Assembly (NCBI GenBank): GCA_001599815.1
Contig: BCIA01000003.1
Location: 2,852,001-2,916,000, forward strand
Direction of reading: 5' to 3'
Length of the DNA stretch: 64,000 nt
Origin: Furcasterigmium furcatum
Lineage: Eukaryota; Ascomycota; Sordariomycetes; Glomerellales; Plectosphaerellaceae
The notes beneath the pieces are model-generated. The model ran no database searches. It was not told the origin of the DNA and saw only the letters and a program-made list of their open reading frames with translations. The position numbers were made by a program, and so were the translations under genes. Position 1 is the first letter of the stretch. Each line of letters opens with the position of its first letter. Positions 1 through 11,377 of the stretch are shown piece after piece.

Positions 1-25
1 CGAAGATCTTGTCCATGGTGGCCAT
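1..25 (-). CDS. Possible 5' end of a gene cut by the window edge
   Basis: On the minus strand an ATG at 25 opens a frame that runs off the window after eight codons (M-A-T-M-D-K-I-F). The base at -3 is A, as in a usable fungal start context. Nothing more of the protein is visible, so neither product nor reality can be judged. Confidence 0.25.
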
Positions 26-702
26 TGTTGCGAGGATGGTGCAGTTGTTCGGGATGAGTCTCGAGACTGAGCCGCGCTGTTGTGTGATGTGATTTTCGTG
101 TACTTGATCTCAGCTTGGTGATTCGATCTTGAACCCCAAGACATGATCAGGGGTATATTTGAAGTATACTAGATGCCAGTATGTACCCCACATTGCCGAT
201 GACATTGCCCCTCGATGCCGAGTGCTGTCATCTTTGCCGTTGATCCGCGGCAGGTGGCGGAAGCCAGAATTTCCTAATATGGCAGTTGGGGTTCTCCGCA
301 GATGTTGGAGTTGACCCTGCTGGAGAATGGTCTCCGCACCCGTGCCACCACACCAGCCGTCCTATGACTGCGGCTCCCACATCCCCTACTTTCAGCGGGA
401 GAATCTACGAGAAATTATTGAACTTAAAAATGGGTATTGCTGAAAGGTTAGCATGTTATCGGATTGCACTGGACTCAGATCGTCGGCCGCGCGCTTCCAG
501 ATCCCGTTGAGGCATCTGTGGCCGAGAGGAGGGCCGACAACACTATCGATGCAGGGACCATGATGATATGATATTTACTAGGACTACACCCTCCCTATCA
601 AAGCAATCTAGATTTGACCAGACCCTGATTGTATGCAAGACCCTGCTCCCACCCAAACTCCAGGACAAGCAGACAAGCTGAGACAAGCCGAGTGGCGGAT
701 GA
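26..702. other. Intergenic, no gene seen
   Basis: This stretch lies between the edge fragment and the 3' end of the transcription factor gene. The only open frames are short, have no recognisable motif and carry no convincing splice structure. It probably holds the promoter of the edge gene and the 3' region of the downstream gene. Confidence 0.5.
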
Positions 703-2805
703 TCAGCCGAAAAGATACTGTCGAGACACCGATGGCTTGCCATTGTCGCGTGCCTTTTGATCCAGAATCGACCCCCACCACACCCGAGAATCGCCCGTGT
801 TCCAAATCTCCTCCAGCAGCCCGCCGGCCGTCAAGAACATATCGTACCGAGACTTCTCGTTCCACCACTGGCAGTATATCCGCGCCTGCTGCCGCAGATC
901 CTCATCCACCGTCTCGCATCCGCCGAGAAACACGGGCAGCAACAGCTGCTTCTGGAGCATGGAGCTCCTCCTGCAGGACGCGACGTGGTTCAGGGTCCGC
1001 CGAGCCAGGAAACCGAGGAGGGGGGACGCCGGCTGGTCCCTCCACTTGAAGACCCGTTCGATGTATAGAAGCAGGGCGTACCGCCATGCTTCCGCGCAGT
1101 GGTAGAGGTCCTCCTTGTACTGCGCAATGTCTATCTGCTCCATTTGCGCGTCGCCGCCATCAGCGTCCATGGTCCCTTCGCTGTCGTGAGCGGCGGTAAA
1201 TCTCGGATTGTTCCACCCCCTGATACTCTTTCCGGTTTCCAGGACGGGCTCCATGTTGAACTTGACGCAGGTCATCGTGGAAGCCAGCTCGTACTCCCTG
1301 GCGTAAGATGCAAGACGGATCATGTAGCTGAAGAGATCCCTGGGGCATCCTGATATGCTGTAGAAGGAGGATTCCGAGCTGCCTGAGGGACTCAGGAGGC
1401 TGAGGACAGTGCTCTCGGAAAGAACGCAGCCACGTCGCGTTGTCAAGGCCAAGGTCACGTCCCACCTGATGTGGTCAGCTTGGGATCGGATGGCAACGGC
1501 CAGCTTAGAAGTGATGGTCACTATACAGCTGGGGACTTACCAAACGAGCATCTCGATGCGAGCTTGAACTCGGGGAGATTTCTGGACCCCTAATGTCTCT
1601 GTGGCCTGGATCATCTTGTGAGCTCTTTGGAGGTACCATGTCCATGGGCCCCGGGCAGATGTCGCGCACTTCGTCGATGATGTCACCGTCAGCCAGGTAT
1701 TCTTGTTTGACTCGAGATTAATACTCACATCGAGAGTCATTAGGATGAGGATGGCGTCCAGGAAGTTTGCATGTACGGGGTTGTCCATGCTATCCCCTTC
1801 GACGTCTTTCAATAGCTGAAAGGCCATCTTCTTGTGCGTCTTGGCCTCGCGACAGTAGGTTCCGGTCTCGCGACCAATGTGTTTGTAGGAGATGGCTAGA
1901 ATACAGTGCAGAAGAAGCTGCGAGCCGCGGCCGGTCTTGGGATCGAAGCGGAAGGGGTTGGCCTCGAAGTCGTGCGTCAATGGGAGTACGCAGAACTCCT
2001 GGTCGTCTGCGAGACATGATCAGAGCTGCGACAGTCAGATTCGGAAAATAGCTGCGAATGACTTACATCTGGTTAAAAGTTGTGAAATGGTATGGCTGAT
2101 ATTGCCTCGGGCATTCTGTGGTTCGCCGGGCGGCAGCATGATCTCGTCCATGGCGTGGTAGAGGGACATGTCTTCGCCCGCAGTCTCGTCTCGCGGTTCG
2201 TCTTCATCAGCCTGCGCGTGAGTTCTTGTTGAACTGTCTGTGGATGGCGACCCGCCCAGGTGAGCAAAGGGGCCAGCGGCTGACCCTGGGAAGAATGGCA
2301 TCTGGTACTGGCCGGCCATGGGGTCGAAAGGGGCGTTGAAGTCGGCGACCAAATCTTGGAAGGGATTCATCAAGCTGCCGTACGAATCTACCCAGTCGGG
2401 CATGTCCGCCATGCTGCTCACGTCGATGTTGATCATGGAGGGATCTGTTGCCATTGGCAACATGTCGAGGAGTGCCGGCCCTTGGAGCAGAGGTTCTCCT
2501 ACCATCGGATCTGGGGGCATGTCGGCCGGGTCAGGTGGTAATTCGTTCGAAATCGTCACGGGTTCTGGAATAGGTGTCGGCGGCTCGCGCTGGATGTCGC
2601 CAGTCGAGTTCACGGGAGGCGACTTCGGTGTCATGGGAGGCGTCTTCGGTGGTGCCTTTTTCTTCCGGCGTTTTCGACTGTATGCCCCGACGAACTTGAA
2701 CTCTCTCGCTGGCTTGACTTGGGTCATGTTGCTGATGGAATCGTCAGCCGCTGCGACAGTCGGAGCTGGCGCGACGGCCGAGGCGGAAGCAGTGCTGGTG
2801 CCCAT
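703..2805 (-). CDS. Fungal-specific transcription factor domain protein, no zinc cluster seen
   Basis: Likely nuclear regulator of the Fungal_trans_2 (PF11951-like) type. Exons read 2805-2067, 2006-1729, 1668-1541 and 1465-703, with consensus GT-AG introns, giving about 635 residues. The N-terminal third is Pro/Ser-rich and disordered, with a basic patch (RKRRKKK, near residue 45) that looks like a nuclear localisation signal. The region after the first intron has the helical 'LLHCILAISYKHIGRETG'-like opening typical of this domain, followed by its C-terminal half. Relatives usually start with a Zn2Cys6 cluster. I searched the 470 bp upstream in three frames and found no C-x2-C-x6-C pattern, so either this protein lacks a DNA-binding cluster or an unrecognised first exon exists. 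It sits beside three oxidoreductase genes and could control them. The start at 2805 is the first in-frame ATG after an in-frame stop. Confidence 0.8.
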
Positions 2806-3279
2806 GTCGTCGGTAGAACGTGACAGCCCGTGAGAACCGGCACAAGGTGAGACACAGACATCTCAGGGTGTTGCTGGTGAAGTGGTAAGTTCGGCCGGAC
2901 AGACGGCGAGGGAGGATGCCCTCCTTGGAGGACGCGGATGGCGGAGCAGCCCAAAGTCGCTAGCTCTGGTGCTGGGTTAGCCCGGGATATCCTCCGCCAC
3001 CCTGCGGAGGGTTGGTCATGGTGCGGGGAACCCTTATCATGTTCAGTTCTAGGGGGGTGCCCATGACTCGAGCCGTGGTAAACCGACATGGCGGCTCCAG
3101 GATGCGCACCGCCTGCTGAAGGGGATCCTCTGCTGCAGTGATGCCAGTGAACGCGGAAGCCATGCATTTGCAGTCACGCGATTAGTTACAGCTACGACAT
3201 CACGTCTTGATCCCGAGTCTTTATACCGTCATCATCCATGTATTCATGCAACTGTTTCTACGTCTGCCACCTTGACAAC
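2806..3279. other. Promoter region of the TF and 3' flank of the SDR gene
   Basis: The 474 bp contain short minus-strand frames rich in Pro, His and Gly with one candidate acceptor (CTAAC...CAG near 2970). I could not join them convincingly to the TF gene, so I read this as promoter and leader DNA or a missed first exon. Confidence 0.4.
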
Positions 3280-4248
3280 CTAGTTGTAGAGTCCTCCGTT
3301 TGCCGAGAGAACTGATCCCGTGGTCCATTTCGCGTCGTCCGTGCAGAGGAAAGCCACAAGAGGCGCGATATCATCTACCTCGCCGACGCGGGCAGCGGCG
3401 GGTGTCGAGTCGATCAGGGGCTGCATGTCCTTGAGGAACTGCTCGTCGCTCTGGAACCACTGGTCTGTGATCGGGGGATTAGCTAGAGTCAAAACATGCC
3501 ATACCCTTCCACCTCCAGCTAGAGGGAGTCTGGCGAATCTTACCGGTGGCAACGGGGCCGGGGTTCACGGCATTCACGGTGATCCCGTGAGACTGGCCCA
3601 GCTCCTTGGCCCAGACGCGAACAAGCGCTTCATTGGCAGCCTTGGTGGCGGCGTAGACGGTTTGGCCGGCAACTCCAAGTCGGGCTCCGGCGGAAGAGAT
3701 GAAGACGATACGGCCGCCCTTGGGCAGATGGGGCTCGACGGCCTTGGTCAGGAAGATGGGGCCCTTGACGTTGGCATCGAAGTGCCTGGTGTAGAAGTCT
3801 TCGGTGGTGTCGACAAGGTTGGCCTCGTTGCCTTGAGCCGCGCTGTTTCCCCGGGTGTCAGTAGACCACCACCAATGAATCCGCCGGAGACCTACTTGTG
3901 GATGAGAATCTCAATCTTGCCCGTGGTGCTGAGCTTCAGAGCGGCCTCCACGATCTTGGGGATCTCCTCGACCTTGCTCACGTCGGCCTGGACCACCACC
4001 GCCTTGGTGCCGTTGGCCTCGACCTGCTGGGCAACTTTCTCCGCGCGCTCCCGGCTGCTGGGAGTGACATAAGTGACAACGACGTTGGCGCCACGCTTGC
4101 CAAGGAGAACGGCGATGCCGGCACCGATGCCGCTGTGATCGGTTAGTCCCAGAAGCTACCCGCCTGTGAAGACAACTTTGGCATACCGGGAGGCACCCGT
4201 CACGATGGCGGTCTTGCCAGTGAGCTCGAGACCAGTGAAGTCAGGCAT
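3280..4248 (-). CDS. Short-chain dehydrogenase/reductase (classical SDR)
   Basis: NAD(P)-dependent oxidoreductase of the classical SDR family, close to glucose/ribitol- and 3-ketoacyl-reductase-like fungal members. Exons 4248-4187, 4132-3896, 3842-3544 and 3464-3280 join to 260 residues, the normal length. The cofactor motif TGASRGIG (residues 17-24) is created by splicing of the first intron, and the N-A-A motif (about 100-102) by the second. The catalytic residues are Ser150, Tyr163 and Lys167 (Y-A-A-T-K), followed by the 'VNPGPVATD' loop. There is no signal peptide, so it is probably cytosolic. The gene is divergent from the amine oxidase with 520 bp between starts, so both may share regulation. 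The substrate cannot be read from sequence. Confidence 0.93.
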
Positions 4249-4768
4249 GGTGATGTTTGACTGGTGGAAATCTTGAAGGTGTCTTGTAGCAGCTGGTGTC
4301 CCAAGGAGGTATCAACGAAGAATGATGTGTTGGATGGTCCGATGAGTGGGATATGATACGAGCCAGTACCGGCATATATGAATGAGAGTTGGAAAACACG
4401 AAGCTCAACTTGTTCAGGTGGCCAAATTCTCGGACCATCTTCATGATGGCATTTCCTCAAAATATTCGATGAAGGAGGGGGCCACGGCACCCGCCAATAG
4501 CCCGTTCTGGAAGTATTGGTCGTCTCCTAATAGCCCGATTAAGGAATTCCGCCCTGCGGAAGTTCTCCAAAAGCCCACAGCCTCCGCACTAAACGTCACC
4601 CATTCCCCCGGCCGGACTGAGACAGCTCCAGCGCTGTCCGCTACAAGTTACAGGACCTCAACGGGCTAGAGAAACCAGTCAAGGAAACACCCGCCAGTTC
4701 AGTTTCTGGCCGGAGCTGCATTCACGCCATCAGTCCATCCCGACTGTGTCCACCGCTCACATCCCACC
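4249..4768. promoter_or_regulatory. Bidirectional promoter between SDR and amine oxidase genes
   Basis: This 520 bp interval separates two divergent starts. It contains an 11-bp direct repeat, CCAATAGCCCG (4494-4504) and CTAATAGCCCG (4527-4537), 33 bp apart, and a CCGGCCGG palindrome (4608-4615) of the kind CGG-binding zinc-cluster proteins use. CATATATG at 4373-4380 is a possible TATA element for the SDR gene. No coding sequence is evident. Confidence 0.5.
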
Positions 4769-6548
4769 ATGACGAAGACTCGCGATGGCTACATCTGGCA
4801 ACGCAGCACCGGCATGCGCCCTGGTCTTGAAACCGAAGCTGTCGTTGCTCCCCAGAGATCCATCAAGGGTGCCAGCAACAAGACCTACGATGTCATTGTG
4901 ATCGGTGCCGGGTATGCCGGACTCGGAGCAGCTCGGGACCTGGCGGATTTTGGTGAGCACCGCAGCCATTGCACTTCGCGTGCTTCATTCCTGGGGATGA
5001 TATCGAAACTAACTTGTTTGTCTCGCAGGCCACAATGTGCTCCTACTCGAGGCTCGTGATCGAATTGGTGGCCGAACATACACCTCGAAGAGCGACGGTG
5101 AGCAGAATTCCATGCATCGACAAACACAGTACGTGAGATCAGCTTCTCATTCACCATAGGGTTCCTGTACGAGATGGGAGGAACATGGGTGACACATCAC
5201 ATGGGCTTTCTATTCAGGGAGATGATGAGATACGGCATGGACCGAGACCTCATCACCACCGGCAGCCCCGACATGCACAAAGGCTATTACACTCTGGATA
5301 TCCCGGGTAAGATCCAACGCTTTTCTCCCAAGCCTCAGAGCCGAGAGACTGAGATGGCTAATTCCTGTTCTCTACAGGCTCTACTCCCCGACAGCTCAGC
5401 CACGAGGAAGCCGGTGCGATGCAGGCCAAGGCCTGGGACATGTTCGTCAACGTCGACGGGCAGTATGGACGCACGCTGTGCCCCCTGCCTCACGCCATGT
5501 TGAACAACGTAGTCGTGGATCGTTCGACCGTCGAGAAGTGGGACCAACTCTCCTGCCATGATCGATACGAGCAGATCAAACACCAGCTCACAGCCGAGGA
5601 GCAGGGCCTCCTTGTTTCTCTGCTACTGCACATCTCAGGCGGCAACATGAAGAACTCGGGGCTGTGGGACATGATCAGATCCCATGCCTTGCTTATGCAC
5701 AGCAGTGACAATTTCGCCGACGTGTGGCTGCGGTACAAGCTCAGGGACGGCCAGACGGAACTGGCCAAGCGCATGTTCAACGACGCCATGAAGAACGGCC
5801 TCGAGTACAGCTTCTCGACGCCAGTCACCTCCATCTCCCAGGGTCGGTCAGGAGACCAGCCTGTCACGGTCAAGACAGCTGACGGAACGAGCTACACTGC
5901 TCGGAAGCTCATTACCACCATTCCTCTCAACGTGCTCAAGGAGATTGAGTTCTCCCCGCCCCTCTCAGCCGCTCGTCAGGCAGCGATTAACATCGGTCAC
6001 GTCAACCACATGAACAAAGTACATGCGGACGTCGCGAACCCGGAGCTTGAGCGTTGGAACGGCTGCCGATTTCCAGGAGAGCTGATGTACGGCTACGGAG
6101 ATGGAAAGCTGCCTAACGGAAATGTCCACGTCGTCGCCTTTGGCACGGACGAGCGCGAGAAGAATTTCGTCCCCGAGAAAGATCCGGAGCGGACGATCGA
6201 GGCGCTGAACAAGATTCACCCCATGGACGTCAAGAAAATGGTAAGCTTCTGACATGCGGTCATCTTCAAATACGAAAACTAACCAGCTACTTACCCAAGG
6301 TCATTCATAACTGGAGCACGGATCCCTGGTCGCGAGGCGGTCCAGCGTGGTGGCAGCCTGGCTACATGTCCAAGTACCAGGAAGAGCTTCAGAGCCGTCA
6401 TGGGAACGTGTTCTTCGCGTCGGCGGACTGGGCGCATGGTTGGAGGGCGGCGATCGATGGGGCTCTTGAGCAGGGCATTTTGAATTCTCAGACTGCCAGC
6501 GCGGAGGTGAAGGCGGCAGACCGGAGGCGTGCCAGCAGCAGGTTGTGA
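4769..6548 (+). CDS. Flavin-containing monoamine oxidase, MAO-N type, peroxisomal
   Basis: Predicted to oxidise primary amines to aldehydes with release of ammonia and peroxide. Five exons (4769-4952, 5029-5097, 5160-5306, 5378-6240, 6300-6548) give 503 residues, close to the roughly 495 of Aspergillus niger MAO-N. The Rossmann FAD motif is V-I-G-A-G-Y-A-G (about residues 44-51), followed by LLEARDRIGGRTY and EMGGTWV. The C-terminal flavin-binding segment holds FASADWAHGWRAAIDGA. The protein opens with a K-T-R-D-G-Y-x-W segment like MAO-N. It ends in Ser-Arg-Leu, a canonical PTS1, which predicts peroxisomal import, where catalase can remove peroxide. It is divergent from the SDR and tail-to-tail with the FAD oxidase. 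The exact amine substrate is unknown. Confidence 0.93.
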
Positions 6549-6762
6549 AATCTGAAGAGTCAGATTTGTGCCATCTAGCTTTTTCACATAGGTCATGTCT
6601 TCACCTCCCATGTTTTGGAGATATTAGAGTCACAACATATGAAGTGTCAAGGTCAAGCCTGCGAGAACATGAAGCACTGATGTTGCTGTGGGCCTAACCG
6701 AGGCGCAACTTCATATTATTAATATGTATTCATGAATATGTACACGCATCTAATGTAACCGC

Positions 6763-8534
6763 CTAAGCCGCGACGCCAGAGAAGTAGCCCGAGTTCGGGA
6801 TAGGGGCACGATCCAGCTTGAAGTGGCCAGGCTGCAGCCTCTGGAACACGCCGGTCGGATCGTACAGCCTGCCAATCCTCTTCAGCTTATCCGCGTTGGC
6901 AGAGCCGTAGCTCCTGATGACATCCTGGAAGGCACTGGCGTAGTTCATGTAGATGTAGTCGTTCTCCACGCCGAGAGCCTTGGCCTCCGCCGTGATCCTG
7001 GTCAGCACGGTCGAGATCATCTGGTAGATGATATCGTCGCCGGCGCTGTCTGCCCACCAGCATGCAACGTGAATCAGGTACAGCGGACCATCCTCGAGGC
7101 TAATGCCGAGCGGGTTGCCGCCGTTCTTGCTCATATGCTTGATCTGACCCTCGGTGATGGCCTGGAAGATGAGGGTAGGGTTCGCGCCGGCAACGGCATC
7201 GGCGGCAGGCTGCTCCTCGAAGAAGATGTCCCGGGCGATCTTGGCGATCCTCGGGTCGGCCTTGACGGTGAGGCCGTAGTAGACCTCCCTGAGTCCGTAG
7301 GGGTTGCCCTCCTGGTGAGCGTCCGTGTACTCGGGCAAGAGGCGGTTCTGGGTCAGATCCGCGATGGGCGTGATGGCGTTGAAGGCGTCAAAGATGGCAG
7401 CGTTGCCGCCATCGGGCTTCGCGTACCAGAGCTCGGTGGCAGCGATCTTCATGCCACTGTTCTTGAGCCAAGCAACCCACAGGCCGGCGTTGGGATCCTT
7501 CGGGGAGTCTGCCACCATGCCGGAAAAGGCGGCGGCCACCTCGTCGAAGGAGTGCTCCAGGTACATCCTGGTGCCACCCCACAGCCTGCCACCGGGAAGG
7601 GGGAGGGTCTCGAAGACGAAGTTGGTCACAATGCCGAAGTTGTTTCCACCACCGCGGAGGGCCCAGTAGAGGCTCGGGTTCTGATCGACGCTGGCGGTGA
7701 CGATGATGCCAGCCGCAGTGACGACCTCATAGCTCTTGATGGTGTCGGAGGCCCAGCCGTACAGGTTGGAGAGGAAGGAGATGCCGCCTATGGTTCAGTC
7801 AGCAAGATAAAACTCATGAAAGGAACATGCAATGCTCGAGTGAGTGATGGATGACTTACCTCCGAGGGAGAGGCCACCGACGCCGACGCCAGACACACGA
7901 CCACCGCTGACGGTGAGGTCCTTCTTCGCGAGCTTGCCGTACACGCCGGCCCAGTTGTTGCCGGCTCCAATCTTTACGAGCTTCTTGTCGCACGACAGCG
8001 TGACACCATTGATCTTCTCGAGCGACACCGTGATACCACCCTCAATGCTGGAGGCACCAGCGAAGGCGGCGTGCCCACCGCTCTTCACGGCGAAGGGGCA
8101 TTGCGTGAGACGCGACAGCAAGACGAGCACGGAGACAGCCGCGGGCGTCGGCGGCTTGAAGATGCAGTACGGGTCGACTTCGCCCTGGTTCGTCGACCAG
8201 TAGCCCCCAGTGAAGGCCTCATAAGGCGCTTCGCCCCGCCGCAGGACGGCATCACGTCCGAAGGTGACCGAAAGGGTGACACACTATCCACGAGGTGAGC
8301 CTGCGTTCGCACTAGACACATAAAAGGAAGGCTGCTACTCACTGCTGCGGCGCAGGCAATGTTGCTTGATCGGCGCTCCACGAACTCTGAGAGCTCGGGG
8401 ATGTCGGCGACACTCACGCCAAGGTCGACGAGTGCTTGGGTGGCATTGAAGTCTGCAGGCTCAGGCTCGAAAACCTGCGCGACGGCGCCCGTCAAGCCCA
8501 ATGCAAGAGAAAGGAGGACTGGGGCGGCAATCAT
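6763..8534 (-). CDS. Secreted FAD-linked oxidoreductase, berberine-bridge-enzyme (BBE) type
   Basis: Flavoprotein oxidase of the FAD_binding_4 plus BBE family, acting on sugars, alcohols or secondary metabolites. Exons 8534-8343, 8283-7860 and 7787-6763 give 546 residues, a normal length. A signal peptide is clear (hydrophobic stretch to about residue 19, ending A-V-A-Q), so it should be secreted. The His of K-S-G-G-H (about 135) is the expected 8-alpha-histidyl FAD attachment site. The loop that carries a second covalent Cys in bicovalent members has no Cys here, so single attachment is likely. The C-terminal BBE segment (N-Y-A ... SYGSAN ... R-I-G-R-L-Y-D-P) is present. The second exon begins right after an in-frame TAG that serves as the acceptor, which fixes the join. 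The substrate is unknown. Confidence 0.92.
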
Positions 8535-9814
8535 GATGGAACACTCCGAATCCTGCGCCTTCGACAAAAGGGGGGGTGGGAGGAGGGAGGAGGGAGGTGG
8601 TCCGGGACGGGAAATGCCGTCACGCAGTGGGAGACCTGAGGAAGGGGGTGGGGGGATAAAGGAACCAAGGAAGAAGAAATACAGGTCCCGAGAGGCACGG
8701 AAAAGCGAATGTATTAAAGATGGTCGGAGGCGGCCGCCAGGAGCCACACACGTGCGCGATGAGCTCGCTTCGGGACGTTGAATCTCGCCGGAGGGTTTCT
8801 GACAACGGTACCAACAGGACGGACTCTGCTGAGAACCGAGATGAACGTGAGTCCCCCACGCCCCCTGACGGCGGTACTAGTGCTGTGTTGTGTTCACATT
8901 GCTTCTTCCGACCTTCTTGTTCTGTGCCGTCTCTCTTGGCAACGAGCGAAGAATCGGTAGCGGCTCGGTATCGTTCCCGTTCCAGGAATCCTTCGCTTGT
9001 TGCGGCCGCTCGCCTGGGACTGATCCTTGCCGTGGCAGCGTACTATCGCAACATGCTGCCCATTTTGATTCTGCATCTCCTGAAGAAAAGAATATTGTTC
9101 CTACAGCACACCTTGGCTGGCCTCCCGGGAAATGTACCTGCATATTATTACGTTGCATCGGGAGGGCTTGTCGGACCGTCTGGGCTCCCCTCTTGATTGC
9201 GGCACAGTTCAGCCGACATAACAGTCAAGGATCGTGCATCGGATTTGGACTTGGCGCTATGAAGATCCCATCGGCAGCTCCAGGTCAACTCCACAGATGC
9301 CCCGGGAGCACCCACCTCTTGTCAGAACTTAACCATCATCGTATCGCGGGCTGCCGCCGTACCCACAGCCAAGAGCGCCGACGGTGTTAGTCGCAGCATG
9401 TGAGAGCATTCGACCTCCCAAAGAAGGTTTGCTGGACGCTCTTGGTACTTTCTCGTACCCATGCAGAAGTTGTTGCAGATAGTGCATTCGCGACCAACGC
9501 GGCCAGGGGGCACAGTCTTGACTCGAAGGAAACCCTGTTTAATCCCTCGAGCGGACAAGACCCGGGCGGTTGGTACAGGGGCCCCCGGCATGTGCATGCA
9601 GAAGGATGCAAGCCATGCACAACCAACGGCCAACAGCCCCAAGACCACCAATCACGAAATCCCCCCAGGGCGACACTCCGGTCTCTGCCCGTCCCTCGTC
9701 TCCGTGAGGGCGGGCGATGATATGAAATGACCGGTGGCTCGCCGGTGCCAGATACTCGTCGTGTGAGCTTCGAAATTCCAGACGGTTCTCGTTCTGCGAC
9801 GAGCAGCAGCAAAC
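8535..9814. other. Intergenic, 5' region of the BBE gene and upstream of the rhodopsin-domain gene
   Basis: No convincing gene. Positions 8571-8595 hold a run of G-tracts on the plus strand, which is a C/T-rich leader for the BBE mRNA. Several open frames of 60-166 codons overlap on both strands between 8.7 and 9.8 kb, but none has domain-like sequence or a plausible exon structure. Confidence 0.5.
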
Positions 9815-11089
9815 ATGTCGAACACGCTGGACAATACGGCCCTCATGGCCACCGGAATTTCCATGGCCGTCTTGACGACTCTGGTCTTCGGCTCCAGGCT
9901 CGCCCTCGGCCTTTTCGAGCGGAGGCAGATCGCCTGGGAAGACGGCTGGCTCGCCGCTGCCTACGTCGTCTTCCTCGTTATCACCGGCCTTTATCTGGCG
10001 GCAGGTCCCGTCATCTTCAGACTGGAAGACCTCGCCGCTGGCAGGATAGAGGTGTATGAGACCATCATGGAAGACAGCCTGGCCATCCAGAAAACATTCT
10101 TCGTCACGACATCGGGGCTCTGGATCAGCCTTTGGCTCGTCAAGGCGTCTCTTCTGGCCGTCTACAAGAGGCTGATGACCGGCCTGCGTGTGTACATCAT
10201 CCTCTGGTGGATTACGGTGGCGATCTGTGTCCTTGTATGTCTCCTCCAGGACCCGACTGGCTCACCCTTGCGAAAGACGAGATGCTTACCTTGAAATCAG
10301 ACTCTGGCAGGCGCCATCACATCGTCGATGCTTTCCTGCTCCAGCATGCAGGCCTGGTTCACGGCTGGGGCGTGCGGCACGGAGCGCGACGTCAAGGCGG
10401 CGTACATCAGTCTCTGGTACGCATACGCTGTGGATGTATTTACTGATCTTCTTGGTATGGAATCCCTCGGAATCACCTCGCCATGTTTCGTTCCGTGGCT
10501 AATTAGACATTCTAATTTCTCAGTCATGGTCCTCCCCCTCCAACTCATCAAAAACCTTCAGATGCGTACGAACCGAAAGCTCAGCATAGCAGGCCTGTTC
10601 TGTCTCGGCTGGATCTGCATCGCCGTTTCTACAATCCGCGTGGCCTATCTCGGGCACAACAACGGCGATCGATACAAGCAGCCATCCACCTCGTGGCTGG
10701 CGTTGTGGGCAATCGTCGAGGCCGCCATCGGTAAGTGGCCTTCTCTCTCTAACCCTAGCACAACAGAGCTTTTGGGAATAGGAGCTGACGCGATTATGTG
10801 ATCTACAGCCGTCATGATCGGGTGCGGCCCGGGTCTGTACCGAAAGGCGAACGCCGTGTCGAAGAGCCGAAGCAACTACTACAACATGGGGGCGCCGACG
10901 AGCTCGAAGCAGAGATCGAAGACTGGCACCAGGCAGGAAACGATCAGCCTGCAGCCGTACCAGGCGACCTCGCACATACAGAACGGCAGTAGCCAGGAGG
11001 AGCTGGTTGGGATGGCGATCGGGGACAAGATCATGGTGACACAGTCCGTGTTGGTCAGCTCCGATTCCCGGGCACAGACCCCTCGGTGA
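9815..11089 (+). CDS. Seven-helix integral membrane protein, fungal rhodopsin-like domain
   Basis: Membrane protein of the large Pezizomycotina family annotated as the fungal rhodopsin domain (PF20684-like), related in layout to Pth11-type receptors but without a CFEM domain. Exons 9815-10234, 10301-10454, 10524-10730 and 10809-11089 join to 353 residues. Seven hydrophobic segments are visible, starting near residues 12, 42, 94, 124, 169, 203 and 240. A conserved-looking W-E-D-G-W follows helix 1, and there are Cys-rich residues in the extracellular loop after helix 4. The C-terminal 80 residues are Ser/Thr/Gln-rich and cytoplasmic. No retinal-binding Lys context is obvious, so light sensing is not implied. 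The role in the family is mostly unknown; a few members act in sensing during host infection. Confidence 0.88.
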
Positions 11090-11347
11090 GGTGGTTTTGT
11101 GTGAAGATTCTACTGTTTTCGAAGAAAGGAAATGCTACTAGACAGAAGTGGTATAGAGTTGCCCACGACGACATATGCCTGAATGAAAGCCCGTATTGAA
11201 GCTGATGTTAGATGTTACTCATGGAACCTCGAAGCCTAGTAAGAACTTGGGAACACCCAGAAGATTTGAATCATCAAGGCCGCACTGTATTCACAGCTCA
11301 GTCACCATTCAATAACCTGAAATTTCTCCAAAAGGCAGGTTGGCGGC

Positions 11348-11377
11348 GCCTGGGGTTGAAAGGGCAACCTTCAGGGT
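11348..11377 (+). repeat. Direct repeat, copy 1
   Basis: GCCTGGGGTT followed by GAAAGGGCAACCTTCAGG matches 12061-12090 at 27 of 30 positions. Similarity extends about 8 bp to the left (TTGGCGGC against TTAGCGGT). Confidence 0.7.

Noticed and set aside
6823..7854. 343-codon plus-strand frame antisense to the BBE gene
   Set aside because: It mirrors codon bias of the well-supported minus-strand FAD oxidase and has Val/Gly/Asp-rich composition with no motif.
8890..9390. 166-codon plus-strand frame between the BBE and rhodopsin-domain genes
   Set aside because: Cys/Ser/His-rich chance composition and competing frames on both strands.
9815..11089. Light-sensing bacterial-type rhodopsin
   Set aside because: The protein has seven helices but not the retinal Lys motif of helix 7; it fits the fungal integral-membrane rhodopsin-domain family instead.
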